Source: Oscheius dolichura (taxonomy: Eukaryota > Nematoda > Chromadorea > Rhabditida > Rhabditidae). From it: a DNA stretch of 64,000 nucleotides. Shown here in pieces: positions 9,110-28,368 of the stretch; positions within the stretch are counted from its first letter, which is position 1, and each line of letters starts with the position of its first letter. The translations under genes were made by a program, and so were the position numbers. The notes beneath the pieces are model-generated. The model was given only the letters and a program-made list of their open reading frames with translations, was not told the origin of the DNA and ran no database searches. The stretch is from positions 8,494,001-8,558,000 of the forward strand of contig OW051492.1 in NCBI GenBank assembly GCA_932521035.1. The letters are read 5' to 3'.

Positions 9110-11886
9110 ATGCGATCTCTCGCCATCGTCTCCTCCCTTCTGGTTCTGATTTACTGTAATTTTACTCTATTTTCATGAAGAAAGTGACAATTTCTAGCCC
9201 AGACGACTGAGCCGTCCAGCTCGGCCACTCCCCTGGAGGAGAGCTCAACCCTCGATGCGTTTTTCGCAAATTCTACTGATTTTGACAACTCGACAGAGGC
9301 CAACTCAACCCTGGTCGAAGGATCCGGCGTGGTGAGTCTAGAAGGAAGTGGAGAAGTCGTAGAACAATACCGATTTGTATTGCCCATTAGGAAGAGACGC
9401 AGTCCACAGGTAAGTAAGCTGGGCGGATTCTTCTCCGACTACGGAGCCTCTTTTGATTTTTATTTCCCTTTATGGCTCGAAGAGGATGTTCGGTCGGGTT
9501 ACTGTATCCACTTTCCCAACTTCCGTAGAAACTAGGAACTAGGAAAGGACGATGACCCTGGGAGACGCTCTTTTGGGGAGACGAGGGGCACAGTGCGCTT
9601 TGAGAGAAAAATGGGGTGGGGGGATTACTCTTCTTTCGCTGGTAGTAGCACTTCTCACAGCCATAATATTTGAGTCAGGACAGTAAACCCTACCTGAAGA
9701 GGGGGACGAATCGGGCGGACGGGGTAAGGCGAAGGTTTCATCGTAGCGCTTAGTAGCAGAGCCTGAAACGAGACTCTTCCACGCTTTAAAGCTGAGGACA
9801 GCAGGGGTACGGTAGTTATAAACGGACCAAAGCGAGCTGGCTCTATCTGAAGTCTCTCTAGACTTTAGACATGCCAAGAGCTGCCTGCCGCTGTTGTTGT
9901 TGTTCAGTGGCAGACAGTCCATCCCAGGGAGAGGTATCCATTGTCAGCCCAAGGAGATAAGAAGGGCAAACCAAACTCTGTGATTATTCCTCTAAAAGAC
10001 GTCACAATTGTTGTGAAAGACTTACTTTCCCCGTCCTCTCTCTTACAAAACTACGGCTGTCCTTTGTCAATAATATTCTCAATGGGGTGCCTCGCCAAAT
10101 CCCCTCCTTCTCTGCTGCAAAACAGGCTGTGTACTTCACGTGAAAGAGAGTTATTTGGACACAAAGAGTCCTTTTTTACAGACACCCCCGATGCCCTTAG
10201 GTCCGCGGGTCAAAAGGCAGGCCCTAAATTCTCAGGAACAGCCCCCATCGACGAGTAGTCCTCCAACCGTGGATTCGGTAGAAAGTGCCGAGATAATCGA
10301 AGACGGCTCCGGGAATGTTGTTTACGAATCGGCGGGAATATCACAAATTCGAAGGAAACGGGTTAGCCACCCTCGGGTTACTGTAGGAATGTTCTTTCGT
10401 TTCAGGACTCGAAGAGTAAGAGCTCGTCCAGTAACATTTCCATTGACTCTCTGCCACGGGAAAAACGCGATACTGATCAGAATTTAAAGAAGGTAGCTAT
10501 AGACAGTCCTTTAAATTATTATTTTGGGTCTTTCCCCCAGGTGGGTGCCGCTGCCGCTCGAATAGTCGTCGACATTGCCCAATTGACACGGGATCAGGAT
10601 CTCCTGTCCGTAGCCATTAGGCGAATGCAAACTGACCAAGAAGTCCGCTCCTGGGGGCAGCCTACCATTTTTGATGTACCGTAACCCGACCCCGAAAAGA
10701 AAAAGAGACGAAATTTAGACACTGGGCTTTGAGAGAATTGCTTCTCTTCAGGTTTCACCCGTCGGGTCAGCCGCCGCCACAACAACCAGCACAACGATGG
10801 CTTCTCCTGTCGGGGGCAGCTCCTCTTCAGCTGCCTTCTCCTCTGGTTACGGTACCACCACTTCGGGATGTGTAGCCGAAGCGACCTGCTATAACGACAC
10901 CGACTGCCAGGGAGGATACTGTAGGGGAAACTTCCTCGGCACGTGTAACTGCAATGCCTGCCTGAACTACTGGCAATGCTACTCGGATGGCGACTGTGGA
11001 GGATTCAGCCAGGCCTGCAACATGACTACTAATCTTTGCGACTGCTTCAAGGTGAGTGGGGAAGTTTTATAATGAAAGCTGGGGTGGTCATGGGCAAACC
11101 TCTGCACTGGGCAGGGCAGGCCTATCCAAGGGCGGCATGAGCCGGGGAGGATAGTATTTCGGCAAAAATGAGCTAAAAACCGATAAAAATCATGGTGCCA
11201 CTTGGTTGTTAGCCTACTTTGTGGTTCTTACTGGTGTGTAGAACGACCTTTGAGAATTAAGTACAGCAGGAGAGTGGAAGACCGGAGACAGCCTGTCCCT
11301 GGGTCGTTCAGATGGCCAGGGCACATGTGGTCATCTTGGTGGTTCTATTCCAGGAAAAAATAGCCTATCCCACATCATTGCCATATTTTTCCGGGCCCTA
11401 AAATAGCTTCTCCTTTCCGAGGAAGGGGTGACCACATGGCCCTGGGGGTAGAATCTTTGGCCTTTCCAGACTGAAATTGGGGAAAGGGAAGAACTAGGGT
11501 TCGAATGGCCTGGTCCCGCCTGGTACTCCAAAACAGGCCCTTCTTCTTTACCCTGGCCATTTGAAACCATGGGAATGGACGGCCAACGCTCTCCAAAGAT
11601 CCTGGTTGTATCCGGATAACCACCCGGGCAGTCTCCAATCCCCTCGACCCTATTTGAACGGCAGGGATCTGCCCACCGTCCAAAAGGTTCCTGGCCCCTC
11701 TTTTTTGACTAGAAGAACTGAAGACAGAAGTCGTTGTTTCAGGCCTTCCAAAAGAATGGCTACTCGGACACTCTGGAAGCCCTGGCCCGACTGTGCAATG
11801 TGAAGCAGTGCCGAAATGCGACCGCCGCCCACGACTGCTACGGTCTGCCCTGTAATACTGGAAGATGTTATTGTAGTGGACAATAA
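9110..11886 (+). CDS. cpg-3: Chondroitin proteoglycan, CPG-3-like
   Basis: Exons: 9110-9155, 9198-9409, 10182-10361, 10406-10492, 10541-10675, 10752-11051 and 11743-11886 (TAA); all phases agree, giving 367 residues. A signal peptide (MRSLAIVSSLLVLIY) is followed by a Ser/Thr-rich region with acidic Ser-Gly sites (EGSGVV, LEGSGEVV, EDGSGNVV), the known form of chondroitin attachment sites. There are also N-glycosylation sequons and dibasic RKRR, KR and RRKR sites. The C-terminal 120 residues form a Cys-rich domain (ATCYNDTDCQGGYC, GTCNCNACLNYWQCYSD, CGLPC-type repeats ending CYCSGQ), which I match to nematode CPG-3-type proteins. In C. elegans CPG proteins belong to the eggshell/vitelline layer; a similar role here is inferred. 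The stop codon overlaps the AATAAA signal. The in-frame GTGAGT at 9332 is not used, because skipping 9332-9390 would break the phase. Confidence 0.8.
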
Positions 11887-11887
11887 A
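11882..11887 (+). terminator. Poly(A) signal overlapping the stop codon (cpg-3-like)
   Basis: AATAAA at 11882-11887 includes the TAA stop codon at 11884-11886, leaving an extremely short 3' UTR. Confidence 0.7.
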
Positions 11888-12688
11888 TATTAGCACTTAC
11901 CGTATTCTCTTGTTCCTTTTGAGACCTTTAAATGCCCGGGATTCCCCCGATCTTCGAGCAAGAAGCCCTTGAGAGGGGAAGTCTTCCTTATGGGCCGTCG
12001 GAGGGGGATAAACATCGCCAGTGTGTTCTGTGAACGTCTCCCCCGAACATCCGGCCGCCATTCGTATTTATTTGAATCTCTGCTCGTTTTGTTTTAAAGA
12101 AGCGTAATCTTCCGTCTCCTAATAAACTATTATCTGCCCCGGGGAATGTCAGCCATCCCGCCGCTCTCCCCTTCTTTCCTCTCTCTCAATGGTAATGAGT
12201 CTAATCTCATTTAGACCTCCCCGCCTGCTGATGCGATTATTTCAAGCTCTCCCGGCTCTTGTCAATAGACAATTCTGGGGAAAGGGAGAGGGAGAGAGAT
12301 TAAATACGGAGGACAGACGGATCCTAAAGTTCAAAAACGGAATAAGAGCCACAAATAGACAGCTAGGGATCATCAGAAGAGAATTTCTATTTACCATGGC
12401 CCCTCTCAAAAAGGATCTGCTGTAAAATTCGTTTTACTAGGTTGAAAAAATACAGAATTTTTCGCTGATCATGGTAGATTATTTTATTTTTGCTTAAAGA
12501 TACCGTAATCTCCATAAAATCCAGTTCAAAGTAGCCGACCATCTCTTGGCGCGCTTTCACAGTATGGAACCCTTTTTGGTCCATTTTAATCAGATTTTAA
12601 TAGGATGTTCTTCTGGATACTGCAGTTTATTCAATTAATTGACTGCTGCTTCGATTTGGAATACAGTAACCCTCCAAAACAGATTCTC

Positions 12689-12714
12689 GGGGGGGGGGGG
12701 GGGGGGGGGGGGGG
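12689..12714 (+). repeat. Mono-G tract, 26 G
   Basis: An uninterrupted run of 26 guanines. Such tracts can form G-quadruplexes and, in C. elegans, need the DOG-1/FANCJ helicase for stable replication. Length in the assembly may be unreliable. Confidence 0.9.
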
Positions 12715-15220
12715 CTAGGAGTCCTGGCTGCAATTCCCTGTCCATTTTCCCCGTCGGCTTGTTGGAGGATGATGTAAAGAGAGGAAGCAAGAAGAGGATG
12801 CTAATTCTCAAATTTCCGGGGGGAGAAGGATATATGAGAGGGGAGCAGGGACCGAAGATCCTGATCTGCCCCTCCCTAACCAGGACCAAATGTCGAGAAT
12901 CCCCCTTCCAGTCGTCCTTCTCTCCAAAAAGAGAGAACAATTAGTCAGGCTACCGGAAATTGGTCTCTCCCCCGGTCCATTAGTGGAGGAGGAGGGCTGC
13001 TGTCTATTCCCATGCCCCCTGCTTTTATCCTCCTTCCTTCTTCCTGCCCCCGGCTTTTCTAACAAGGAAGACAACGGGTAACTCCTACCTCCTCCTCCTC
13101 CCCCCTCTATAATTCCTTCTCGCCCTCTCTCTCCTGTCAACCGCCCCGTAGTGAATCGATCTTTTGCCCCTTCCCCTCTTCTAGAGGGGTGCCAGGTCTC
13201 ACATTTCTACACACATTTCCCACTCGTCCCCCCTGCCCCCGAAAAAAGGGCTTTGATCCTCCTCCACTCGATTTGGATGGCCCCTGTTTTTCTCCTGGGA
13301 AGAGGGAGGGCCACCCCCCTTCCGTATCAATTCCCTCCTCGCTAATTAAAAGGAAAAGGAGCCGATTGTGACCGCCCTCATTTCCTTGTCATTTGTCGCT
13401 ATTCAGGGCCCATTTATTTGATTGCCAGCCCTTTTTATAGCCACGGGAAGAGGTTTTTGACCAGGGAAGAGCCACTTTTCCTTTTCTTTCTTCCTAATTG
13501 TGGAAAATAACGGAAACCCTCTAATTTCGGGCGATTCTCGTCAAATTTTTGCACTGTAAAGGTTCACAAATGACCCTTTTCTGGTCAAAATGCTCCAAAT
13601 TCCGCACAGCCTCTTTTCCAGCTACTTCTTATCCCTCCAATATTCCCTTCCTTCCTGTCTATATAATATTTCCTCATCCGTGGCAATTATTCAGCAGGGG
13701 GAGCGGCTTCTGTCTTCTCTTCCCTGCCCTAGGGCATCCCATTATCCTCCTCCACCAATTCCCTCCAATTTCATAATACCCTATCTCTCTTTTCCTCTTC
13801 CGCCTTTGTCTAGCCTCCTCCCTCTTCTTCCCTCAATAATTGCCTCCCCCGTCGTCACCTTATCTGTTATACAGCTGATTCCTGAGGGAATTGTTGGATT
13901 TCGAAAAAGGGACGAGAAGAGAGAGAAAAGCCGTCATGGGGACCGATTTACCTTAGGGGAGAAGACCATTGTTATTCTATTTCTATCAGTTTTTACCCAG
14001 ATATTTGGGTCCAGCAACGAGTTTTCGATGTTTTTATCCTTATTTCCGCCTATTTTTACCCTAGTTTATTGGAAAATGGTCAAGAAACCCTAAAAGAACC
14101 GTTATGAGCACGTTGACGCCGTATATCTGGCACATTCTCTATTCTGGGCCTTATTTCACCTGGCATATCACCTCGAAGGAGGAAATACGACATTTTCTAG
14201 CTATAAAAGACACGATTACGCATTCAGCTTCCCTTGTTTCTATTAGAATGTCTGTTTATTCAAGGCATTGTCCCACCGAGGCAATTTGGAAGCCTAAAAA
14301 TCTAATTTTATCTAATTAAGATCATCTATGTATGTCTGAACGAAAAGACCCGGAAAAAAAGAAATAAACCTAAAAGTGGGGACCTCATCCATGAAATCAG
14401 AAACCGGCCCCAGTACCGTACCTGCCGCCGCCTTTAGACGGTCTCCTCCTCTTCTAAACCACTCTTTTTTCCACTTTGGAGCTCTTCCTTTCATTAATAT
14501 GAGAACATTCCCCCTCCTTTCTTTCGTCGCCCCCTTTCCTCTGCAAAAGGCACAAAGCCATCGAATAATAATTGAGCCGTCGTCGACGTCGTCCACGATT
14601 CCACGATTTGTCACGGAGATGAATATTCCTTCCTTGCTCCTTCTCTCCTATGTATGATTCATCTGACAGCCACTTCCTCCTCCTCTTTTTCTTCGTTTCT
14701 TCATCGAGCCATTTTGTATAGATGTCGTATAAAAGATCCCCTCCCACTGCCGCCTAGTATCCCCCAAAGTCTATAATTCGACCAGCTCAGCTCCCCCTTG
14801 ATCCCTTGGGCGGAAATCCTTTTATTGTACGCAAAAACGAATCGCGTGGGAATTCTGCTAAACGCGGGCAGAAAGACAGACACTGTCTATTTGGAGTCAA
14901 GGAACACCCCTTCGGCGAATCGGGGCCTATCTATTTTCCGTCCTCCTTCTTTTTTGCCTGACTTCTAACACGATATATTCTTCTGCACACAAGGATCCTT
15001 TTGTACGCAAAAAATAAAAAAAATAAGACGGGTGGTCGTTCCGCGATACGGCTGCACGGTCGGGCACTTCGACATTCCCTTGGCGTTGAGTCTGGAGACT
15101 TCCCCACTTATGGCAGCTAGACATCGTGGTCCATTTCGTATCCGCTGGTTCCCTAAACGCGACCCACCACAAGCGAACGTAAAGCTGGCAGTCTTATATA
15201 ATAGCTGGTCCGCCGGCTGC

Positions 15221-15241
15221 CGAGATTTTATGGGTGCGGCG
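15221..15241 (+). repeat. Solo terminus of the inverted-repeat MITE family
   Basis: CTGCCGAGATTTTATGGGTGC matches the right-hand terminus of the MITE family described at 16828-16913 with one or two changes. No left partner was seen within several hundred bases. Confidence 0.5.
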
Positions 15242-16827
15242 GCGGGGGATTTCGCTTTCCTTCCAAGGGACAGCAGAGCTACTTGTCCTCTTCTAGAGCC
15301 GTTTTTTTTCCAGTAAACAACTTCAGATGCAATTCTCACGATTTTTTCTTATCTGAAGGGCAATTCAGACCGAAATTCAACCCCCGCTTCAGTTGTTTTG
15401 GTCCATGGAAGAAAAAGCTTCTTCTAGGAACGGCTGGTACGGGCCACGAGCCCCTGTTCTTCGATTTATAGCCCTGTTCGTGAATCTTCTGTTGTTCAAA
15501 GCAAACAAACTGATTCACAGCGTGGTCAGGGATGATACAGGCTGATTCAGTACGGGTCACGGATACAAAATGATCCTTGGTAGGGCCCCCGAGGTTCTAG
15601 GGACAGTTTATCCGGCGATTCCTTGGCCTGGTCCCCGGCCAGCCGGGGCAGTCCCCCCTCCCCCATTCCCAGACAAAAGGCCACGGGGAATGACCTCTAT
15701 TTTCCCTTTGGTCAGTTTATTTTCCTTTCTCAGCCCCTCTCCCGGCTTCTCCTCCGTCCTCCTTCCCCAATCACTTTGTTGTTTTTTCTGTCTAATTGGT
15801 CCTCTCCAGGGAGCCACTAATCCCCGTCTCCAGTCACTCTCTCTCCTCCGAAATTGGCTCTGCCCAGATTAGCAACAAATTCCCCTTTCCCCCTCTCTCC
15901 TGGAGCATATTTGTTCTTCTCTGACATCATACAATAGGACGAGCGCCCGAGGCTCATTCTCATGCAAATGACAAATTTGGATGCTTTACATAACATTTCC
16001 ATGGATCTCCGGGAGCTCTTTATACCGTCCTATATGCTTTAAATTATCCTTTTTAATTAGGGAAACCCTTTAAAATTAGAAAATTAGCACTAGAGCGTGT
16101 TTCTACCCAAGTTGACCCATGGCTAATGGTAAATGCGCCCCAATGCTAAATCCTCTCCAGTCCTGTAAAATAGGGGAAAAATTAGTTTTTTATGTTTTAG
16201 ATGACGTATTTTCCAGTTCTGCAACTCTTTTCTTGCTGGTTCCATTCATACGGCGACTCCCGGCCCCCCTGCTCCCCCTCTCCGGCTCTTGAATGCCGCA
16301 CCCGCCATATGTGCATATTTGAAATGAAACGGGTATCCGGCTCCGTCTTGAGCACCTCATTTCGACCGGCCTCTCTCTTCTCATTGACTCTTTTTACTGG
16401 TCCCAGAAGAGGAGAAATCTCTCCAAATCCTTCTCTAGGGAGATACCCTCTTCATCCTGTACAGATCTCATCGTATTTTGTAAGATTGAGCCGAGCTGAG
16501 CCGCCCTCCTCCGCCTAAAACTCACTTATCCCCTCAGATTCTCTTCTGACTAGTCGAAAAAGTCGAAAAAGCGGCTCCTTTTGATGTTTTCTTTCGCATT
16601 TTTAGCTGATTCACTGGTTTCTCTCAGGCGGCCTCTCATCAAATGGAAAAGATTTTATTACGCCTCCACGGCTGGTTGAGCCACATTTCACACCTTTTTT
16701 ATAATTGGGATAATTAATTAAAACGTTTAGATGATAATCTTGGCCCGTTTCTATCAATTAGACCTTTAAAAATTGAAGTTTTGGTTATTTTTCCGTTTGA
16801 AATCAATTGAATTGACTCCGGCCGCCG

Positions 16828-16913
16828 CACCCGTAAAATCTCGGCAGCTGAAAGATTTTTTGGTCTCCGGCGGGGCGTGCCTTTTCCTTTAGCTGCCGAG
16901 AATATACGGGTGC
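16828..16913. mobile_element. Short inverted-repeat MITE, copy 1
   Basis: The termini are GCACCCGTAAAATCTCGGCAG on the left and CTGCCGAGAATATACGGGTGC on the right, about 85 bases end to end. The flanks (GAATTGACTCC / GGAATCGAGTCC) also look partly related. It is too small to code and is presumably mobilised in trans, as MITEs are. Confidence 0.7.
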
Positions 16914-19049
16914 GGGGAATCGAGTCCGATGGAGTCGGATTCTAACGAATATCGTTGTTTTACCGGTTATTATTCAATTTCAATGGGCCGAACTCTTGGA
17001 AGTTCTAATAGAAATTGAGCTCTTTTCCTTCCAATACCAAGAAAAATCTCTGATGGAAGTGTACTTTGTGCCCGGCGGCTTCCTCCTTCTCCTCCACTAG
17101 ATCCCGAACCATGTTGAATAAATACCTTGCCGCCTAATCTCTCAGGAAATGTGTCTTCGTCCCGTCACTTCCTATCCAATCGTCTCGCCTTGCCCTCTCC
17201 TTCATTCCTTCGACTACCATAATACGGCCAACGTCCTCCATTTTTCAGTAGAAACCGTTTTCTGACCCCTCTGGAGCTGTCAGCAGCACCATTGATCCTC
17301 CCTGACGGCCACTCCCCTCCCTAATTAAAAACTCGTTTGTCTTTATCCTGTCCAACTTTTAATGCCGCATAACATAATATATTTTTCTCCCCTAAAACAG
17401 AATTTAAATGAGCTTTTTGGTCAGGGAGTGTCTTTAGAGGAAGCGAGTATTCAGTTTCAGGATAAATATGCCCTTTCCCAACCATTCCCCATTCTCTTCT
17501 CGCTGACTATAGCCGTTTTCCCATCGAAATCTATGAAAAAAAATGAATTTTTAAAGGTTGTTGCGTTGCGACCATCTAGATCAGCCAAATTTACAATCTA
17601 GATGGTCCAAGTTGGATTCCAACTGTTCCTTTGCACGTGAAGAATTCTTCAAATTGTAGAATTCCCCAAATTGTATCATGTGTTGCTCCTTTCTGCTTCA
17701 TGCGATCCCCTTTGATCAAAACCAGATAGAAAAATTGTAAATGGTATCACAATCCCCTCCGCTCTAGTTTGTCTGCTCAAAAAAGCGTACTGTGAACTGT
17801 TCGGGTTATTTTCTCATTTTTCTAACGTCCGATTCACTTTGATCTCATTTCTGCCTTATTTTGCATGTTTCATTAGCAGTAGTTTTCCACTTCTTCAGGT
17901 CAATTTATAGTGTCCTTTTACATTTCTCCAAAAAAAGAAGACGAATTTATGTGACATTTGAATGATGTTTGTTCCCATGGTTCACAATGTAGTCCCCCCG
18001 TTCTTTTCTTCCTTTCTGCGGCCAATCCTCCTTCGTGTCAATGAGATTTGTACCGACTGGCTGGGTTTCTTGATTCAGTCAAACCAATTTACTTGAGTCA
18101 CCTGTTCCAATATGCGGGCATGTGATTGACATCCTATATACCTTTTCAGCCGGAGGGTGTAGAGTAAATTAGTAACAATAATTGGTAGCAACGAGGGTAG
18201 CCGCCACAAAAAAGGTGATTGTGTTATTTTGGTGTTCATTCTTTTATAATCGTATTTTTCATTTCCTCCTTCTTTCAGGAAGAGTAACTCCTCTTTTAGA
18301 AATTCTTTCTTTCTTATATTCTCTTTCTCGTAGGAATTTCCGGCTTTCTGCGATTGAAAGCTAAATTTTCACCAAAATGCTCCATCTCTTTTTGAAGATT
18401 GTTTTCTATCTTGTGACCTCTTCATCAAAGAAAATTGGATATCTTGCGCTTCCTCAATGCTGGCGACTAGACAAGGAAAAGCTCCAAATACGATAAATTG
18501 GTGACGTACTTATCGCATCACTCTTTTCTTTTTACTCAACCCTACAATTTAGATGATCGAATATAGTTCTCAAAGAATATATATCTATACCTCAAAATGT
18601 ACGTGCTTCGATTTCACAAGACGTCTTTTTGTTTGTTATTGAGCTAAGAAGCAAGAAAACGGAGATATTTTTCGTACTTTATAAGGTGAAAGCTCCGTTT
18701 TTCCTTGTTTTCTCGCCTTTCGTTTTACTTTCCCAAGAACGCATATTGTGATATCTTCCGATTTCTTTCCGGCGACTTCATAATTGGACTAAAAACATTT
18801 CCTTTTCATTTTTGACGTAGTTGTAAGGCGATTCTTTTCAAGTGTGCCGTTCCTTTAGCTCAAAAATCCTAACCAAAGCTCAGAAGATTTAGACAAGCAA
18901 GGATTTCAGCGCCCCCTCACACCCGCATGCGTAAAACTGTCCAGAGGTTTTTGATCGGTTGCCCAACAAGTTTTTAGAATGGGTAATTCGCTCGTGGCAG
19001 CCTCGGATATGTGTTTATCAAATTTGAACTAACCCTGACGGGTCAACAA

Positions 19050-19104
19050 GAGAGTGAAATTTTGATGGTCGGTGATCTTCAGCCGACTGCCCAGTTTCAC
19101 TCTC
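19050..19104 (+). ncRNA. Small-RNA-like hairpin (candidate)
   Basis: A 55-base stem-loop: 10 perfect pairs at the base (GAGAGTGAAA with TTTCACTCTC), a small internal loop, then TGGTCGG paired with CCGACTG (two wobbles), and a loop of about 10 bases. Each arm is about 22 nt, similar to a microRNA precursor. There is no expression or conservation evidence; it could be chance. Confidence 0.25.
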
Positions 19105-19735
19105 ACACTGAAGAGTCTCATCGTTATTTATTTCGCGATGATCTGCACCTAAAATATATAGAGCTTTTTATCACTTACTCGTTAGCCTTTGAAGCAGAAA
19201 TCCAAGATGGGCAAGCGCATCCAGCCATCTGGAAGCTCTCGAAGTTCCCGTCATCCATAATGTATATTTTGGGGTGTGGGAGAACTCCAGCAGACTTCCG
19301 TTTCTTTCACCTGTGTTTACATTCTCTAGAAATTGTCTACTCCGCTTTTATACTGTGCTGAAAAGCTAATGAGCCGTATGTTTATCCAGCTGGATTCTGA
19401 TTGACGTGAATACATGTAACAATGTCCTACCCATTTAGTTTTGGCTGTGTTGGAACAGCAAAATTTCTATTTGCCAGTCAATTCCTGTACATTTGATAAG
19501 AAAACCTTACGAGAAAACAGCAGGTGGGGAGAAAAGTAATACAATTTTCGTATGCCTGATTACAATTAGGAAAGATTCGATTCTCCGCAAAATGGAAAAC
19601 ATGGAGCTTTACTTTTATAACTTGGTCCTTGTTTACATCCCTGAAATGTTTCTCATTTTCATTTTTTGTATCTGCAAATGTCTCTTTTTTTTCTACTTCA
19701 GTTCATTTCATTTCTCATCGTATTTTTATTTCAGA

Positions 19736-25983
<6,248 letters not shown>

Positions 25984-26850
25984 TCCCCGCATATCCTCCT
26001 CATAGCTTTATCCCCTTCCCGCCAAATTCCACCAATCCCAAAATTGAAAATGACAGGTATCGTTGTTGTGATTCTCCGTGTATCATACAGCTACATTGTA
26101 TACATCCCCTTTCCCAATTTTCCGGTTTCCAGGTATCTGTGCCAATTTATTTATATTTTAAAGGTTTGTTTTATCACTCGAAACATACCGTACCCTTCCC
26201 AAAAAGCCTTCTGTGATGCTTGTGTGCTGGCCTCTCCCCATCGCCCCCGTCCTTGTCGACCCCCTCCATGTGATATAAGAGACATTTCCCCACCCGAGAC
26301 ACTCCACTTTTCATCATGTACAAATATAGTTCTTTTCATTATTTTTTTTGGCTTGCTTCCAATAAAATATATATTTTTAGATGAGTTTTGCGGAGTTCTT
26401 TTGCTTATCAATGAGGATATCAACCAGGGAAATGGAAGAAACCAAAGGTCAGGGTTCTCCCGGCCAGCAGTTGTTGGCCTTTCCGATAAAGACCGCACTT
26501 TTTTGATTTCTTATCGACAGCAACTTCCCTTTTCCAGCTTCTGCTCTTAATAATTGGCCCTAATTACTGTAAAATTCGAGGTTATGACCGTTCTAACCCG
26601 CTGTAAGCGCGCCCTACCTAATTGCTTCATAGAATTGCCTCCCCGCCGTTATTTTACCATTTTTCTTTTATTTTTCTTTAAAATTATTATTTCCATGACT
26701 ACAGGAAGATAATAATGCACGAAAAATAAAAAGTTCCTCGAAAATAACCCAGAAATGGAAGAAATACGGCACCTGTTATGTAGAGCACAATTACAGGCGC
26801 GTTTTGGACAAAATATATCTGATCTGAAGGGAATACAGTACATTTTTCAG
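25984..26850 (+). other. RSK 3' UTR and intergenic region to serine racemase
   Basis: AATAAA at 26361-26366, about 380 bases after the RSK stop, marks the likely 3' end. The remaining 480 bases up to the racemase ATG (26851) end in a TTTTTCAG acceptor immediately before the ATG. That acceptor could join a 5' untranslated exon or accept a spliced leader. Confidence 0.6.
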
Positions 26851-28368
26851 ATGGTTTCTGTTAGTTTAAAAGGAATAGAAGAAGCCTACGAGAGAATCAA
26901 GGGAAAAATCCAAGAGACGCCAATAATTTCGTCTGAGAAACTCAATGAAATCGCAGGTAAGGGCAACTTGAGACGATTTGAGAACAATCTTAGCTTTTTG
27001 AGGCTGTGAGGTCCTATTCAAATGTGAACATCTTCAGAAGACGGGCAGTTTTAAGGCCCGGGGGGCGACAAATGCTGTCCTCCGGCTGAAAGAGAAGGGA
27101 GACGTCGCCGGAGTGGTAAGATATCACCAGGATATAAATTCCCGTTATAGGTGACCCACTCCTCCGGAAACCATGGCCAAGGCCTGGCTTGGGCTGCCCG
27201 ATCCTGTGACCTTCCCTGTTGTGTCGTCGTCCCCAACGCTGCTCCTAAATCAAAACTGGAAGCCATGGCCAGCTATGGAGCCCGCCTGGAGCTCTGCGGG
27301 AATACCATAGCCGACAGGTGGGCGGCCGACTAGAGCTCGAGAGGAATTCCCCCATCAGGGAGAGAGACTGTGCCAAATTTGCCAAGGAACTGAATTACGG
27401 GATTGTGGAGCCCTTCAATAGTGTCGATGTGATTCACGGACAGGGCACCCTCGGACTGGAGATTGTCAAACAGGTCCCGGATGCGGACGCCGTCTTCGTC
27501 GCGGTGGGAGGAGGCGGCATGGCATCTGGGGTGGCCACATATATTGGGGAGACACGTCCTGATATCAAAGGTAATCTGTTCAGGGTAGGAGATGGGATAT
27601 ATCTACGCGTGGGCCATCGTCCTCCCTCGTGCCCTTCTTGCCAGTCTTCGCCCTGCCCTGTACTATTTTGTCGCCGTCGTCCCCCACTCATTCCTCCCTG
27701 CCCGTCATCCGCAATCCTGTCCTCCAGCGGATATCCTTTGAAAGGAATACGGTAAACACGGTCTCGCTGAAAAAAACCGCGAATTGTTCGCCAATGGGAG
27801 AAGGGAGGACAAGACGAGGGAAGACAAGCAGGGAGGGCAAGCTGGAGGACGACGGATGGGGGAAGACGGTACCCTCGTAGTTCTTCTTCTTTCCCTATCC
27901 CCTGTTCTACGGTAAAAATTAACTGTTTCAGTGTTTCTTGTTGAGCCAGTGGGTAAGAAATTGGGAGCAGTACTGGAAAATGGCGGCGACCCGGTGGAAG
28001 AAGGCGATACAATTGCTACCGTAGCCGACGGGATCCGGGTGAAGAACGTCGGCTCCCATTGTATGCCCCAGTTGATGAAATACTGCACGGGAAATGTCAT
28101 TACTGTGGTCAGTTTTGAAGAGAAAAATGGATGAAATGGGAAATTTAGACAGAGGAGGAGATCCGAGAAGCGTTGAAGCTGATATGGACACGAACAAAGG
28201 TGGGGGAAGAAGAGGATTACGGTAGTTTTGGGAATTTAGCAACGGGTGGAGCCGTCGGCTGCCGTTCCCTTGGCTGGACTGCTCAAAACAGATGCCAGAC
28301 AACTCCGACTCAAGAAGGTCGTCATTGTTCTCTGTGGAGGAAACGTCGATCTGGACTTTATTCCATAG
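26851..28368 (+). CDS. serr-1: Serine racemase (PLP-dependent, fold type II)
   Basis: Exons: 26851-26956, 27003-27115, 27151-27317, 27359-27570, 27932-28107, 28149-28199 and 28240-28368 (TAG); 317 residues. Family landmarks appear in order: EHLQKTGSFKARGA with the PLP-binding Lys in SFK, SSGNHGQGLAWAA, VVPNAAPKSK, the HGQGT segment, the phosphate-binding glycine loop VGGGGMASG, IADGIRVK, and the closing VIVLCGGNVDLDF. Serine racemase interconverts L- and D-serine and also eliminates water from serine to give pyruvate; threonine dehydratase is the nearest alternative. Intron 4 (27571-27931) is much longer than the others and may hold an inserted repeat. The acceptor of exon 2 is an unusual TTTTGAG. 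The gene follows RSK on the same strand, matching my recollection of the C. elegans order. Confidence 0.88.

Larger units (their letters stand above)
11887..19735. other. Long gene-free stretch upstream of RSK
   Basis: About 7.8 kb without a coding region I can support. Open frames here lack consistent splice partners and motifs. It may contain 5' untranslated exons or enhancers of the RSK gene, because the RSK start codon directly follows a splice acceptor (TTTCAG at 19729-19734). Items of note inside it are listed separately: a G tract, an inverted-repeat element, a solo terminus and a hairpin. Confidence 0.5.

Noticed and set aside
8753..9178. 141-codon plus-strand open frame upstream of the proteoglycan gene
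   Set aside because: It runs through the TATA box and the true signal-peptide exon in a different frame; no similarity recognised.
9332..9390. Apparent 59-base intron (GTGAGT...CATTAG) inside cpg-3-like exon 2
   Set aside because: Removing it would put the exon out of phase with the next exon, while reading through keeps the frame and the Ser-Gly and dibasic motifs.
12635..13140. Open frames on both strands around the G tract
   Set aside because: They encode Gly or Pro runs created by the mono-G tract; no gene evidence.
19011..19361. 116-codon plus-strand open frame
   Set aside because: It spans the hairpin at 19050-19104 and shows no family motif or splice partners.
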